DNA from: Casuarius casuarius
Lineage: Eukaryota; Chordata; Aves; Casuariiformes; Casuariidae
Reading direction: 5' to 3'
Assembly (NCBI GenBank): GCA_003342895.1
Contig: PTFA01000009.1
Location: 8,824,677-8,888,676, forward strand
Length of the DNA stretch: 64,000 nucleotides
Under the pieces are notes generated by a model. The model had not been told where the DNA came from, did not search any database, and saw only the letters and a program-made list of their open reading frames with translations. Shown here piece by piece: positions 50,101 to 62,255 of this stretch; the stretch's first letter is position 1, and each line of letters opens with the position of its first letter. Position numbers and translations under genes: made by a program.

Positions 50101-51202
50101 CCGGTTGAGAGGGTTGCTTTCTAAGCAAGTTTTTTTTTGAGGGAAACATTTTAATGCAGAAAAGGGCCAGAAACCTGCATCTAACACATTCTGGAGAAGA
50201 TCCTTAGCTGCTAAGCTGCTGAAGAAAGGTGGGACTTTCTTATAATTGTATTTATGAGACAAAAACATTCAATTCAGGAGAAAAATACATTTTTGCTTGG
50301 CTCGAATGATTACTTTTTTCACTTTCAAAGAATCCATTAATCACATGCACTTAATTAGTGCTGTAGCTATCCTAGAAATTTTGCAGTGCAGGTGTAGCTT
50401 AACTTGGTAAAAGAAGTTATTTCCCCAGAATCATTATGCTGCCTTGCCAGACAGCAAAGTATGCAAGCAAAGAACTGTGTTAGGTTCAGAGGAAGGATTT
50501 CACTGAGGAAGGACCGGGTTTGTGTAAGCCTCTTTAAATATAAGTACTGGCAATGACCCTGACTGTTTACTAAAACAGGCAATGCCCTGTCCCCCAAAAC
50601 CCGAATCCTTCCAGACACAAGGGAGATCATGCCTGAAATCACTTGCCTCTTGCCTTTCAAGCTGGTGCCTGACTGACATAGGTTGTTTTTGCTTGTTAAA
50701 TCACCCTGTATTCCTGGCGTATATTTGAGAGTGGCTGCCATTCTCCTTTCTTTGATGGAATTGGAATAACGAGCTTTCAGCGAGCACAGTTTTGAAAATG
50801 AGTGCGTGCTGACACATGCAGCATGACCAAGATCCGCAACACCTTAAAGATGTGGTGGAGGATGCCACAGTGAGGTGCCTTTCAGGATGCTTTTTGGCTG
50901 GTCTGTGTCCTGAAGCTCCTTGTTAGACTCCAGCATGGTACCCAGGAGGTGGTCAGCTTGGCGTAACAAATCTCTGGCTTTTCTCATGTCCTTTCAGTGG
51001 TGCTGAGGATGGGTATTAAGCAGATGAGCTGAAGTGGCTACAGAACTGAGTCTTTTGACTGAATTTTTCATGCTTTGCGTCAGGCTAAACCTCTTGGATA
51101 GCAGCCCACAAATCTGATCAGCACACAGACAGCATCAGAAATTCATACAGTTTGAGTACAGCCCATCTTCAGTTCTTTGAGCTACATTTCACATCATTGG
51201 CA

Positions 51203-51231
51203 AGTTTAGACTACGAGGAGTAGTCTAAACT
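51203..51231. repeat. Perfect 12-bp inverted repeat (hairpin)
   Basis: AGTTTAGACTAC is followed by a 5-base spacer (GAGGA) and its exact reverse complement GTAGTCTAAACT. It has the same 5-base spacer length as the hairpin at 13,171 but an unrelated sequence. No transposon ends or flanking gene were identified. Confidence 0.88.
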
Positions 51232-54003
51232 ACTTCTCTACAATGCTGATGGAGCACTGTTCGTTACTGGTTTAGGCTCTAGACTTGCTGTGTGTTTGCT
51301 GGTGGAGTTCAGTTACTGATTTTAGCACCCCCACAAACATTTTTTGTGAGAGCAGCTTGTCCAAAGCAGTCACGAGGATGCTTCCAGGGAAGGTCTGGGG
51401 TATATGTAACCTGTGAGAAGGGCTCTTCAACAAAATATCCATTGGTGGACACACACAGACAATTATTCTAGGCTCATTACATGGGTGCATTTTATTACTG
51501 AAAGTTGTCGGGAATTAAATTGTTAGGTGCTTCAGTTATTTAATTTTGGATAATGGAACTTGCATGCTTTGCTTTACTACCAAGGCAGATTCATTCCAAA
51601 TTCATTTTCAGCACTTAATCAGTCCTGGCACAGCAGCACGTTACTGTTGCGAACTGCTATCGTTCTTCTCTGTTTCACCATCAACTGTGAGGGTAGATTG
51701 TCCATGTTGTCTGAAAGCAGCAAGAAGCCTTATGTCCCACTTGACGAAGGGACTGTTTTTGTTATCTCTTGAGTATATAATGTCCTGCTTCATTATCTAG
51801 TTGCTTTTTGATTGAATTTTATTTTCCAGGTACCATGTTATGCTTAGTGTGTATATACAAATACATAGGTGTACCAATTTTCCTGAATGCTAAAGGGCTG
51901 CTGCTTCCTCGTGGTAGCCGTGGCTTTGCACAGCTCTGCTGGGATCTGTTTCCCTGGTCACTGGCACCAATAACACGCAGCGTGCTGGCACCTGCCTGAG
52001 CATCGAGTTACATGCCGCTTCCAACACCCTGCCACTGGGCAGGACAAAAAAAGTTGCAAACACTTTTGTGGGAAAAGACAAAACTCAGATTATCTTATAG
52101 CTGCTCTGAAACAGGTAGCTTCTAGTCACTATTCATCATTTTTGTTTATGTAGTCTCAACCAGAATTCAAATGATTGAAAGCGTGGTAAAGTGCATTAGC
52201 TGACTGCTTCACTTGTGCTGGTAAATATTTTGGGAACTGCCACCTCCATGCGTGAGGCCGCACAGGTGTGGGGTCTTTTTTGTTTTTGTTTTTCTTCCCA
52301 ATCCTATGGTTTAGAATGGAACAATTTGGCATGTTTAAATTATGGGCCAAAAATTGAATAAAAGAAGCTGACTAATGAGTCTTTCTCCCTAATGAGCATT
52401 CTCTGCAACAGAGGCAGAGCTGCCAATTACTGGCCACTTGTTCTGGCTACTCATTAAATATGTTTCAGCATGAACTCCTTATATGATTTGGCACAAGGCC
52501 AGGTCAGATTCAAATTTACCTCATGTCCAGAATAATACTGTCCATATTGTGATAGGAAAGTAAGCTGTAAGTTTCATATATCTGCAGCAAACACTGATCT
52601 GGGCATGACAAAAGGGCATCTGCTGTTCTTACTGCCAAGAAAATTATTGCAAAAGTGACTTTATTTGACAGTAGTAAATGAGTTTCACTTTATTTAACTT
52701 GAATTATGACATTGAATAAAATATTTACTAGATATTTAATATCATTTTACCCTTCAGAGCAGTTCTAGAGAAATAACATATAACAGCCATAGCCCAATAT
52801 TGCCTCTCTAATTTGCTTTCAAGAGGTCATTGTTGTCTGTGAAAACTGTCTCTTTAAGGATTTTGGAGAGGGAGAGGTGAGTGGATTGCTTCATGCATAT
52901 GTCCATTAGCACTGTGATTTTTTAGAGTGTTTTTTTTTTTCTTTTTAAACTCCTAATCAATGCCACTACACCAGCAGAACTTTATAATACAGACTGTGTT
53001 TCAATTTGATTTTTAGGTTGCTATACTCAGGCTGTTACATGGTACAGAAAGATCAAACTAATTTTAGAATTAGTTATTGCATTTAAGAAAAACAGTAAAG
53101 CTGTTCCACATTTGTCGTAGCCTTCATCTCAAGCATATTGGCCTTCAGAAACAATTAACTCTTGTTACTGCAAAATAGAGCATGCAAATGTCATCCGAGA
53201 ATCCAAAATATTTTTCAGAATTATTTCCTGACTTCTAACATAATTATTTTTGAAAAATTATTCTTGAGATTAAGTAAATAAGAAAACATGCTTAAAGAAA
53301 TCTTACATACACAAAATAAGCACATAGGTTTTCCTATATTGGAACTAATATTTATACATTATAGATACGTACCAACTAAGGACATGTGTCACTTTGTTGG
53401 AGTTGTCTGTCTCCATAGTAGCAATGTTATATATTGTGAGGTTAAATGCAGTCTTTGGAGTTCATGAAGTGAGTTTCGGAATTACTCGTGGTATTGAGAA
53501 CTGTACAAGCTTCAGTTGGTGAACTGCATTCCTCTTCCTTGTGGCTTATGGAATTCAGTGCAGGGACGTTACGGTCTCTGCTGTATGGCTAGTTCCTTGC
53601 AGAATGCTAGAATTTTATACTCACTGGAATAACTGGGTCAAGAAGTCTTGATGGGATTCTATGCCCAACTCCTTATGTAAATGTTGTCTTTTTACAGCAG
53701 GCTTATATAGGCAATCATGCCTAGCAGTGTACAGAGCCCTTCGGTCTCATTGCTTTTTTTGTGGAGCTCTTGCTTCATCTTCTAAAACACTTCTGTAGCA
53801 TAAAGATAAGAGTTTGTTAGAACAATTATTTTTACTGGTACTTTTAAGAAAGTATGTTCTACAGGGAGATCTTTCGGTAGATGGGGAAAGTATTTCAGAG
53901 AACCCACTTGAGGGAGGTTTTTAATTTGTCCAGTGAAATGGGGCCCATTCCTATCTGGTACTTTCATTGGAAGCCCAAAGGTTTAGAGATTCCTGGGGGA
54001 AGA

Positions 54004-54025
54004 TTTTTTTTTTTTTTTTTTTTTT
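54004..54025. repeat. T22 homopolymer
   Basis: An uninterrupted run of 22 T. It could be the poly-A tail of a minus-strand retrocopy, but no recognisable retrocopied sequence lies on its left side, so only the homopolymer is called. Confidence 0.9.
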
Positions 54026-54066
54026 GACCAGATCTGATGCCTTTATTCCACAAAAGCTTATGGTGG

Positions 54067-54110
54067 TATTATTATTATTGTTGTTGTTATTATTATTAGT
54101 AGTAGTAGTA
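54067..54110. repeat. Compound trinucleotide microsatellite (ATT/GTT/ATT/AGT)
   Basis: Successive blocks of TTA, TTG, TTA and then GTA triplets stand in tandem. The switch of triplet type shows serial point mutation and expansion. It lies in non-coding DNA. Confidence 0.95.
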
Positions 54111-57100
54111 TAGTATCTAATTGGCAACATTTACAAAACTAAAGAGATTTTATATAATATGAGAAACTATACTATCACTTATGTCAGGCACTATATCTTC
54201 CTTCGTCCTCACTTTATTCACATGTGAGTATTTTCACAGTTATGCTAAGCCTGTATTCTTCCAGCTACTATTTTGATTTATCTAAAACAAGGAAAGACAT
54301 TTGTGCAAGGAATAAAAAGATCATATGGCATTCTGTCAGTTTTATGGTTTCTCCCATGTGTTTCACTGCTCTCTGGACCTCAGAAGCCCTTATTTATCCC
54401 AGAAACCTTGGAATTTACAGACTGACTTTGCTAAAGCACTGTTGAACTTTAGCATCCTCATAAGAATGCTGGAAATCTTCAGAAAAGCCTTCTATGATAT
54501 CAGCAAATATCTCCCATGAGAAGCCTTCCAGCACACTGGAAAGCGTTCAGCGGTGATGAAAGCGTGTGTGGTTCTTACTTAGAATTCTTGGGTGGAAAAC
54601 GTGAAGTCCGTGAAATTTTTTATTCATCCTGGCATGACATCTATTATGGCTGTGTTTTTAGATCCAGTCACCCAAAACGTGTGGTTTTGAATTTCATCTC
54701 GAGTATTTAGATGATGAATTCAACCATCTTTGACACAGTGTGGTTTGTTTTAGTAAATTCTATTTCTCTGAACAAAACAGAAACTGAAGTTTTTCCTTCC
54801 TCTTCCTTCCTATGAAAGAGATTTTCAGCAACACTCAGCCAAAAAATATCTCTGTGTTAAGGCATTTTTGTTAGGATTTTCTTCCAGCCATGTTTGATTA
54901 CTACTTTGGACTTCATATTTTGTTCCTCCTGGGTCTTTTTAATACTTTCTGTTCCTCATATACAGGTTCACTGCTGTCTCGAGTTTAGCAGTTTGTGATA
55001 GTCTGCTGGACTTCCCGGCCCACTAATTATTTTGTTTTGGGGGGGTGCTGTTGTGCCAGACTATGAAATAGTAGATGACAAATGGAAAGCAGCTTGTTTC
55101 ACTAGCTTCAAGAAAGTTTAGTACTACTTATAAAGGTATGATGGAGGCAAAGAAGAAAGGTTGATTTTGAGAGGCTTCAGTCTTGCCTCCAATTGTAAAT
55201 AAAGTTCAGAAAGGCAGAAAAAAGCTAGAGTGAGAAGTGGAAAATGTTTTCTATTTCTTAATTAAGATTCTAATAAGTTATTATGTCTATGTCTGTAGAT
55301 AGTTGGCAGTGTGGATAGTGTAGTTGGCAGCAGCTTTTATACATAAAATGGCATTGAAATTTGCATTTAATTCTTCCCATTAATTTTTCATAAGACTAGT
55401 CTCCTGTTTGTAAGTGGTTTATTGAAATATTAGCTATTTTTAAATGTCATGGAAGAAATATTTTAAATATTTTCTTTTACCATGTGTTTCTCGCATTGTT
55501 TTGGTCTTTCTCTTGTCCCTAACCTTTCAGAATCATTTTGTCTCTAAAATCTCTCTATTTTGTGTGCTGCTCCCTTCCTTACCTTCTACATAGTGGCTCA
55601 TATGTTTGAATGTTTTCATTCACCCTCATCCACTGCTTACGCAGCTTCTGGCTCACTTAAGGAAGGTGAGAAGAGAGAAGAACTGTAATGAAAAGGGGAA
55701 TATGTTAACTGAGGGGAAATTAATTAAACCTGATGAAGACTACAAGGTAGGAATTGGCAAGTATGTGATCAGATACCATTGCAGAGTATAATTCCACTGG
55801 AAACTTAGTATTCTAAAAGAAATAGCTAATTCTGAACATCTAATGAAAGAAGTGTATAAAACTTAAGGTACTTTCCAAGTCACTCTTAAATAAAATAAGG
55901 TAGAAATCCCATGTGGCTGGATTGAAGGAATGCAGCAATGACAAGAAGAGTTTAATAAAACACTATTTCAGAAAGGAAACAGAATGTAAACTTAACTTCA
56001 AAGTAAAAAAGTAATCATACCAGACAAAAGAGTTAACAAAGATTTCAACCTAAATTGAGGCAACGCTGCAGGGAAAATCAGTTCACTTCATGGTTTCGTT
56101 TTGGTCCAGCTGCTGCTGTTCTCCCTAGGTGACCAGACTGAAAAAAAAAGGTAGATGGGAGTCAAGGGGAATGACAGGAGAGGGAACGGTAACGTATGAA
56201 ATTTCCTTCTGAGAGTTTTGTCCTTACTTACATTGGGTGAATACAAAGACTGCAAAATCATGCTTTCTGGATGGTGAATTTCTTTGTCTACTATATTGGA
56301 ATAATACTTGTGCTTTCCATGTAGTATGAAACTAGAATGATTGTATACACTGATGTGAAATACTGTAGTTCCCCAGCTGTAGTCCCGTGCTTGTAGTGCA
56401 GACGTCTCGGAACCCTTCAGAATTCTCTCGAGTTTGAGCCCCCCGATTCTAGGCGTTCACACTGCTCCCGCTGTAGGAGATGCATTTGCGTGTGCCGATC
56501 TCAGGTTTGGCTCCCTTCTCAGCCCAATTCCAAAGGATGCTATGACTTAAAAGGAAAAATAGGATAAAACAGAATTGTATAACTTAAAAAAAAAAAAGCC
56601 CACCACCACCCAAAAACTATTAACTTACATTTGTCGTAGGGGTGAATGACAACTAAAACTATTTTTAGGACAGAGGGAAATAGAAGTTGACAACTTCAGA
56701 AAGAAATGAAGAAATATTCTTCCCTTCCTGCCACTTTGATCACGTAAAGACAATCTTAATATTATAAGTCATGTGGACAGGTTAGGTCTCTTCCTTCCAG
56801 TTTCTAGGCTTGCCACTGCAGAACTGTTTTCCAAAACGCATGGTTTATTTTTCCAAACCCCAAGTGACAGCCCTTCCATTTTGAGATACCCATTCCACAG
56901 TCGAATAGATGTTACTGTTGTGAGGTACTCACTCAGAGCTCTGACTAGCTATGATACATTTGTAAAAGTATCTTTTTTTGGTTAACTTTCTGTTGAGTAT
57001 AAGGAAACTTCTCTAAGTTTCATCTGCCTGCAAGACTTTCCATATTAAAAACAGAAGGAGAAAATAAAAGCCATGCTTTTTCCTTAGATCTCTTCCCTAA

Positions 57101-57309
57101 AACAGAAATTTAGATACAGTTTCTATCCCATAATATGAGTCTTTTCTTCTCTGGGATTGTTAGCTTCATGGTGTAGGAAGCCAAAGATGAGGAGATTGCC
57201 TTGAGTGACCAATTATAAAAAAAGATTGTGAGGAATTTGTTAAATCACAGCTTGAAGCCTGGACCTGCCTGCAGTTCTCCACGATGGTGGAGAATTTTAC
57301 TAGATGTTT

Positions 57310-57500
57310 TTACGAATCTCTCCACCGTCAAACCCGGGCCCTCTGTTCTGCCCTGCTTAGGGCCCAAAGGCGCCTTCGTCGAGGCGGTAACGTGAGACCA
57401 TCGCGTGCTGCTGCTGCTCCGTTGCCATCAGCTAAGGGAACAGTATGAAATGACCTTGAGCCTCCCTGCAGGGGTGCCGTTCTGCACGGCCAATTTCTTT
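57310..57500. other. GC/CpG-rich patch with acceptor-like site and short open frame
   Basis: About fifteen CpGs lie in this segment (for example around 57,370-57,405). A CTGCTGCTGCTCC tract followed by GCCATCAG gives a plausible splice acceptor ending at 57,431. A frame is open in phase 0 from 57,432 to a TAA at 57,591-57,593 (53 residues, starting LREQYEMTLSLPAG). The peptide is not recognised. The evidence is not enough to call an exon. Confidence 0.25.
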
Positions 57501-60500
57501 CGATATTACGCTGTGTTCAGAAAGTATCCCCGTATCATTGAACAGCTTTTCCTGGAATTTCTGCAGATAGTTTTCAAAGCATTATTTATATAATTTCCAA
57601 ACTAAATTTATTTCTGCCTAATTACAAATAATAATAATATCCTCATTTATTTGTTAACTGTAGAAACTGTCATCACTAATTTTCCTGAAAACTTTAGACT
57701 TAGGTGACATAACCAAGAGGCGAGCTTTGCCAGCAGAGGCCAAACCCTTGTGTCACGTAACACATCGCTCACACTACTGGCGAAGGCAGTGTTTGCATTA
57801 GAGGATGAACAGTGCGAGTACGTTTTATCCAAAGTGTAGATGCTTGCCAGTATTGTAATTTCATAGGAGGAGTACGAAGGCTCTTTCCCCCCACTCTCCC
57901 TTATTAAAAAAACAAAAAAACCAAAAAGAACAGAACTGTGATTCCATAATGCAGTGATGCAGCTTATGGAAATGTCTGGACTCCTAGTCTCTTTAATGTC
58001 TTCAGTCAGACCAGTAAGAAAAAGAAGTATTTACAAATAGCTGAAACTTTTTCATAACCACCATTTGAGAGCCCGTGATATAGAAGAGGTACTACAAAGG
58101 TTGTAAGTTGATGACTTTTTAAAATCTAAACAAGATTTGCTAAGGGTCTAATTCAATTTACAGTGATACTAAGTGGAAGATCAGCTCTTAATGAACTTGA
58201 GGCTGAATGAGCAGCTCCTACTTGAAAAGACCGGGCATTGATGCAGTGAAAGCATGGCTTCCTTCCGCAGCGGAAACACACCATAAGGCAACTATTAAAT
58301 GCACTTTGGAAGCCCAATGACCTTTTGGGTTGCTGACCACATAGTTAAGTGCAGATTATTAAGAAAAATAGAATAATTTAGAAAAACGTGATAGATCATG
58401 CCATAAAGACAAAACAGTGAGCATATGGAGAAGGAAAGAGTTATATTATTTACCCTGGAATGAAAATCCCAAGTTTGCTGTACTGAGATATTCACGAAGA
58501 GGTACTGCAGTTTGAAATGTAATCAGTCACTAAGAAATCTCCTACTTTTACACTTGTTTTACTCTCTAAAAGAATCAGTTTTGAGTTAAAATGGTTTCTG
58601 CTTGGTGGCTGACTGCTGTCTGCATTTTCAGTGAGAAAATTTCCTTCACTCTTTTGGTTATAAGATCCCATTATTTATATTATTGTCAGGCAAATAATTA
58701 GAAACTGCAGCTGAACTTTTGTAATAAAATACTGTATTTTGTGTTTGTGTGCTTGCATGAGTGTCATGTATACCAATGAAGTAGAAATAATTACTTTTTT
58801 GTGATGACTTGATGTCTTTTTGTGATCTCGTGTCAGGGCTGGGCATGGAAATAAGATTTACCACCGTAGATCATCACATGTTTGGGGACCGCTTATAATA
58901 GCTCACCTTGTTACATCTAGAGACGATATGGCAACTGCTGAGTGATAAGAAGTGGAAGAAAAAGACTTCACATGACTAGAGATATACATTTGCAGAATTA
59001 GTATTATTGAAAGAACCGCATCAAAAGAGAATTTGCTGTTCTCAGTATGTGTCACTGTAGGAGATGAACGCTTTTGAAACTAATTTATTTTTAATAAGCA
59101 GTGCTTTTTTCTGTCTAGTTATTTAATTGCTGATGAAGCCCATGTTCCTGTCCTTTATTGCAAAGCCAGAGATGTGTATGTGTCTGTCTGTCCATTTGAC
59201 AAAGGAAAGAGGAGTTTAGTTAATAGCAGTAACTAGTTTACAGCCATGTGGGTCTGTCTGCATTATTTAGTGCATGAAATAATAAATATTTTTAAAGGAA
59301 CTGGTGAGTAGCATATTTTGTCAAGAGATATTAGTTAATAAGTAAAGGCAATGAATTTGAAGTAGAATCTCCAAAAATTATTAAATAAGAAAAACAATTT
59401 ATAGTACAGGGTTTTATGTTCAGAGGATGACATGCCTAGACATTTTGCTCAACAGTGTTTAAATTGATGTTTGTTTTTTAGAAGTTGAGATTTACTCATT
59501 TTTACATATACTAACAAACTTTGTCAGATACAAACTGTTAAAAAAGTTTTGTTCTCTGTCAAGATAGGAAAAAAGGTTGGCGGACATCCAGAGAGCAGAA
59601 TTAAAATCCTAATTTATCAATAGCAACACATTAACTTTCTTAATTAGGAGGCAAAGAGAATAGTCTGACCCGTTTTGACCTGGGATAACCATGTGAGAGT
59701 GACCATGTCTGTGGAGGAGTCTATCAGCTTCTCAGAAATACCTTTTCCTCTGCCCTTTTCTTTATGGTCCAGGCCATTTAGACTATTCCTGATCTCATCC
59801 TCTTTTATTTATGCCACACACTTCTTTCCTGGTGCTGAACATGAAAAATACCGCCTTCTTTCTTTTCCTTTTTCTTTTCTTTCTTTTTTTTTTCTTCTGG
59901 TTGCCTGTATTTACATTTACAGTTCCCTTTCTGGGGAACTCAGCCAGTTTTGCCAGTTAGTAGCTAAGGAAGATTTAAAAACTGGAGTATTTCTTTTTAT
60001 TTTGAATGAAAGGAAATTTACTGGGGAAAAGGAAGAGGTTATCCCTGTTTCTTTCTCTCTGGAACTAGCTGTCTGTGGTTAATAGCAGCTGTGCGTTGTT
60101 TGTATATAAGCTTCTCCTCTCCCTTTGTGTAAGAATGCTACCTCATATATTAACAAAAATGCCATTGACAATATTTAGATGTATTTAAATGAAGAAACAT
60201 CTGAGGAAAACCCTAACACAGATGTATAATTCCAGGATACTGAAGTATAAAACCTTGCTTTAAAATTAGAATTATAACATGTATGTATTACATGCAATCT
60301 CGATAGCTTGTAATTACTCTATAAGCAGTTAAATGTAAGCTTCAATCTTATGTAGGCTTTCTGCTGATTTTCTTCTGGGTTTTCCAAGTATAGGTCTTTC
60401 CTATTTTATCACAACATGAATAGAAAGATGTCTGAGGTAATTAGAGATACATCTGGGCCTTTACTTGATTGCATTTTAAACTGTTATACTCCTGAATACA

Positions 60501-62084
60501 GTAAGGATTCTTTCAGCAGTCTCATATCTTATTTTTTCTTAATGCACAAATAGCATCAAATTCCAAAGAAAATCAGTGTACAAAATTTCTCGCTCAGGTC
60601 AGTCTCTATAAATCCCTAAACACTGGCTTTGAATGAGTACGAGTCTCTTGGCCTATGTTTATGAAAGCTGGGCTAATACCATTTCAAACTATTTTAAATA
60701 TGAAAGACTTCTCTTTCTTTGCTTTCCCTTCCTATATGTGAAATAAAAACATGCCTGAGGCAAATGTTGTTGTCAGGAGTTAGAAGGTGAAAAAGAGGTG
60801 GTTGGCCTGGCTGTATAGGTATGGTCCCTCCAATGAGTTCAATTTCATCAGAGTCAAACCCCAGGATCCCTGGTTCTTTCATGTCCTCTATCCAGCAGTG
60901 ATTTATTTTGTGAATTGAGACTTGTAAGTGTGCACAGCCCTAAAATAGTTTTCGCCCTATAGATTATTGCTTTTCAGTGGTAGCTGCAGAAAACACACTG
61001 GATGTCTCTAACCTTACTCACAAGGTCATAAGAATTTGAAAAAAAAAAAATGTCTCTGCAATGACTTCTGATATTCTTAGGTAGAGAGAAATCTGTAACT
61101 CTCATTTTAAATGTCAGGCCCATCTGCAAATTTGAACTGGATTTCAGCCTTGATTCAACTCCCAAAGTTTAATGATATTTTATGGCCATCTTAGGTTGGA
61201 TTATTCATAATCATTGTTTGCTTATTTTCATAGTTATAAATATGCAGCACGTTTTCACTTATTAAAATGCCCTAAACATCTTCTAAAAGTCAACATATTT
61301 CAGGTGAGTTTTATGCTGCAGATGAATCTGTAGTGGGAGTTCTCTGGCGGTGGCTGACACGGGTACTGTAGGCTTTTCCCCTGCTGCTGTCTTAGCCGCC
61401 GCCTCGTTTTCACATTTTAAACCATTTTGTATTTGATCCTTTCCTATGGTGTATTAGATTCCCTTTAACACTAAAACAGCTTCTGTGGCTAATCAAAGAA
61501 TAGGCTACTCTACGCTGGCTGAGGAAAGTTTTCACTCCCATCTGTAAGTTTTAACAATATGCATTTGGTCCCATTAGTAATAGTTTATGTTTTATCTTTC
61601 ATTGCAAATTTTCCTCCCTGCTTATTAAATTTGAGGTTCGTATTAATCTTTTTTTAAAGTTGTGATCTTAGCTGAGGAAAGAAGGTCTCTGGTCTGTTTG
61701 GTCAGTTTGGTTCTTTAAAATCCCTGGTTCAAAATGTTGAAGTCTCCTAGACAGCAAAGCTGGGTGGCAGTATCTGTTGCTGAGGTGTGTTGAGAGGGTG
61801 ATTTATGTTCTGATCCTGGTCTGTGAAAAGGCTTCATTTTTTTATATCCTTACAATACCGACTCTAGCATTTGCTGTTGAATTAGAAGATTACCACGGGA
61901 GCAGTATTAACATTTTTTAGAAAAGAATCTAAATCTAATTCTTTAGGTTAGTCGTGATAGGAACTGTGTGCGCCAGGAAGTGACTGGTAACTATAACTTG
62001 TGGACAAGGATAGTATCATGTATGTGTTCAGACACGCCAAACACTGTAGTTCCACTTCACGAAAGGATTTTGAGATGAGAGCTG

Positions 62085-62255
62085 TGAGGACACCGGCGTT
62101 TTGGAGAGGACGCGGCGCTGGGGGGGGAGTTGGGGTAGGGCTCAGTGGCGGGACGAGGGGGCTCGGCCTTTCTGCCGTGCTGGGGCGCGCGCCCGCTCGC
62201 TCCTGCAGTCTTCGTGCAGCACCGCCGACGGGCATCGATTGCCCGGGAAACGTGT
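62085..62255. promoter_or_regulatory. Small CpG island, possible promoter or alternative first exon
   Basis: This is the densest CpG cluster in the window: about 20 CpGs in roughly 170 bp, including GGACGCGGCGC, GGGCGCGCGCCC and CCGCCGACGGGC, embedded in AT-rich DNA. It also has a G-rich tract near 62,118-62,140 and a CGGGCA/TGCCCG inverted repeat at 62,229-62,245. Vertebrate CpGs are normally lost through methylation, so a cluster like this suggests an unmethylated, possibly promoter-active element. No TATA box or confirmed splice donor is visible. Open frames on both strands across it are expected from the GC content. It falls slightly short of the usual 200-bp criterion, so the promoter call is an inference. 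Confidence 0.4.

Larger units (their letters stand above)
47171..62084. other. Long non-coding AT-rich stretch, no gene called
   Basis: No domain-bearing frame is present over almost 15 kb. It contains GC patches near 47,810-47,940, 51,890-52,050, 56,395-56,500 and 57,310-57,500, the hairpin at 51,203-51,231, T22 at 54,004-54,025, the trinucleotide microsatellite at 54,067-54,110 and a C/T-rich tract near 59,850-59,900. Frames such as 59,675-60,082 are translated from pyrimidine-rich DNA and are low-complexity. Confidence 0.5.

Noticed and set aside
54004..54025. T22 run as the tail of a minus-strand retrocopy
   Set aside because: No recognisable gene or SINE sequence adjoins the tail, and no target-site duplication was found.
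59675..60082. 135-codon plus-strand open frame with hydrophobic stretches
   Set aside because: The apparent membrane segments come from a C/T-rich tract (F, L and S codons). The composition is low-complexity.
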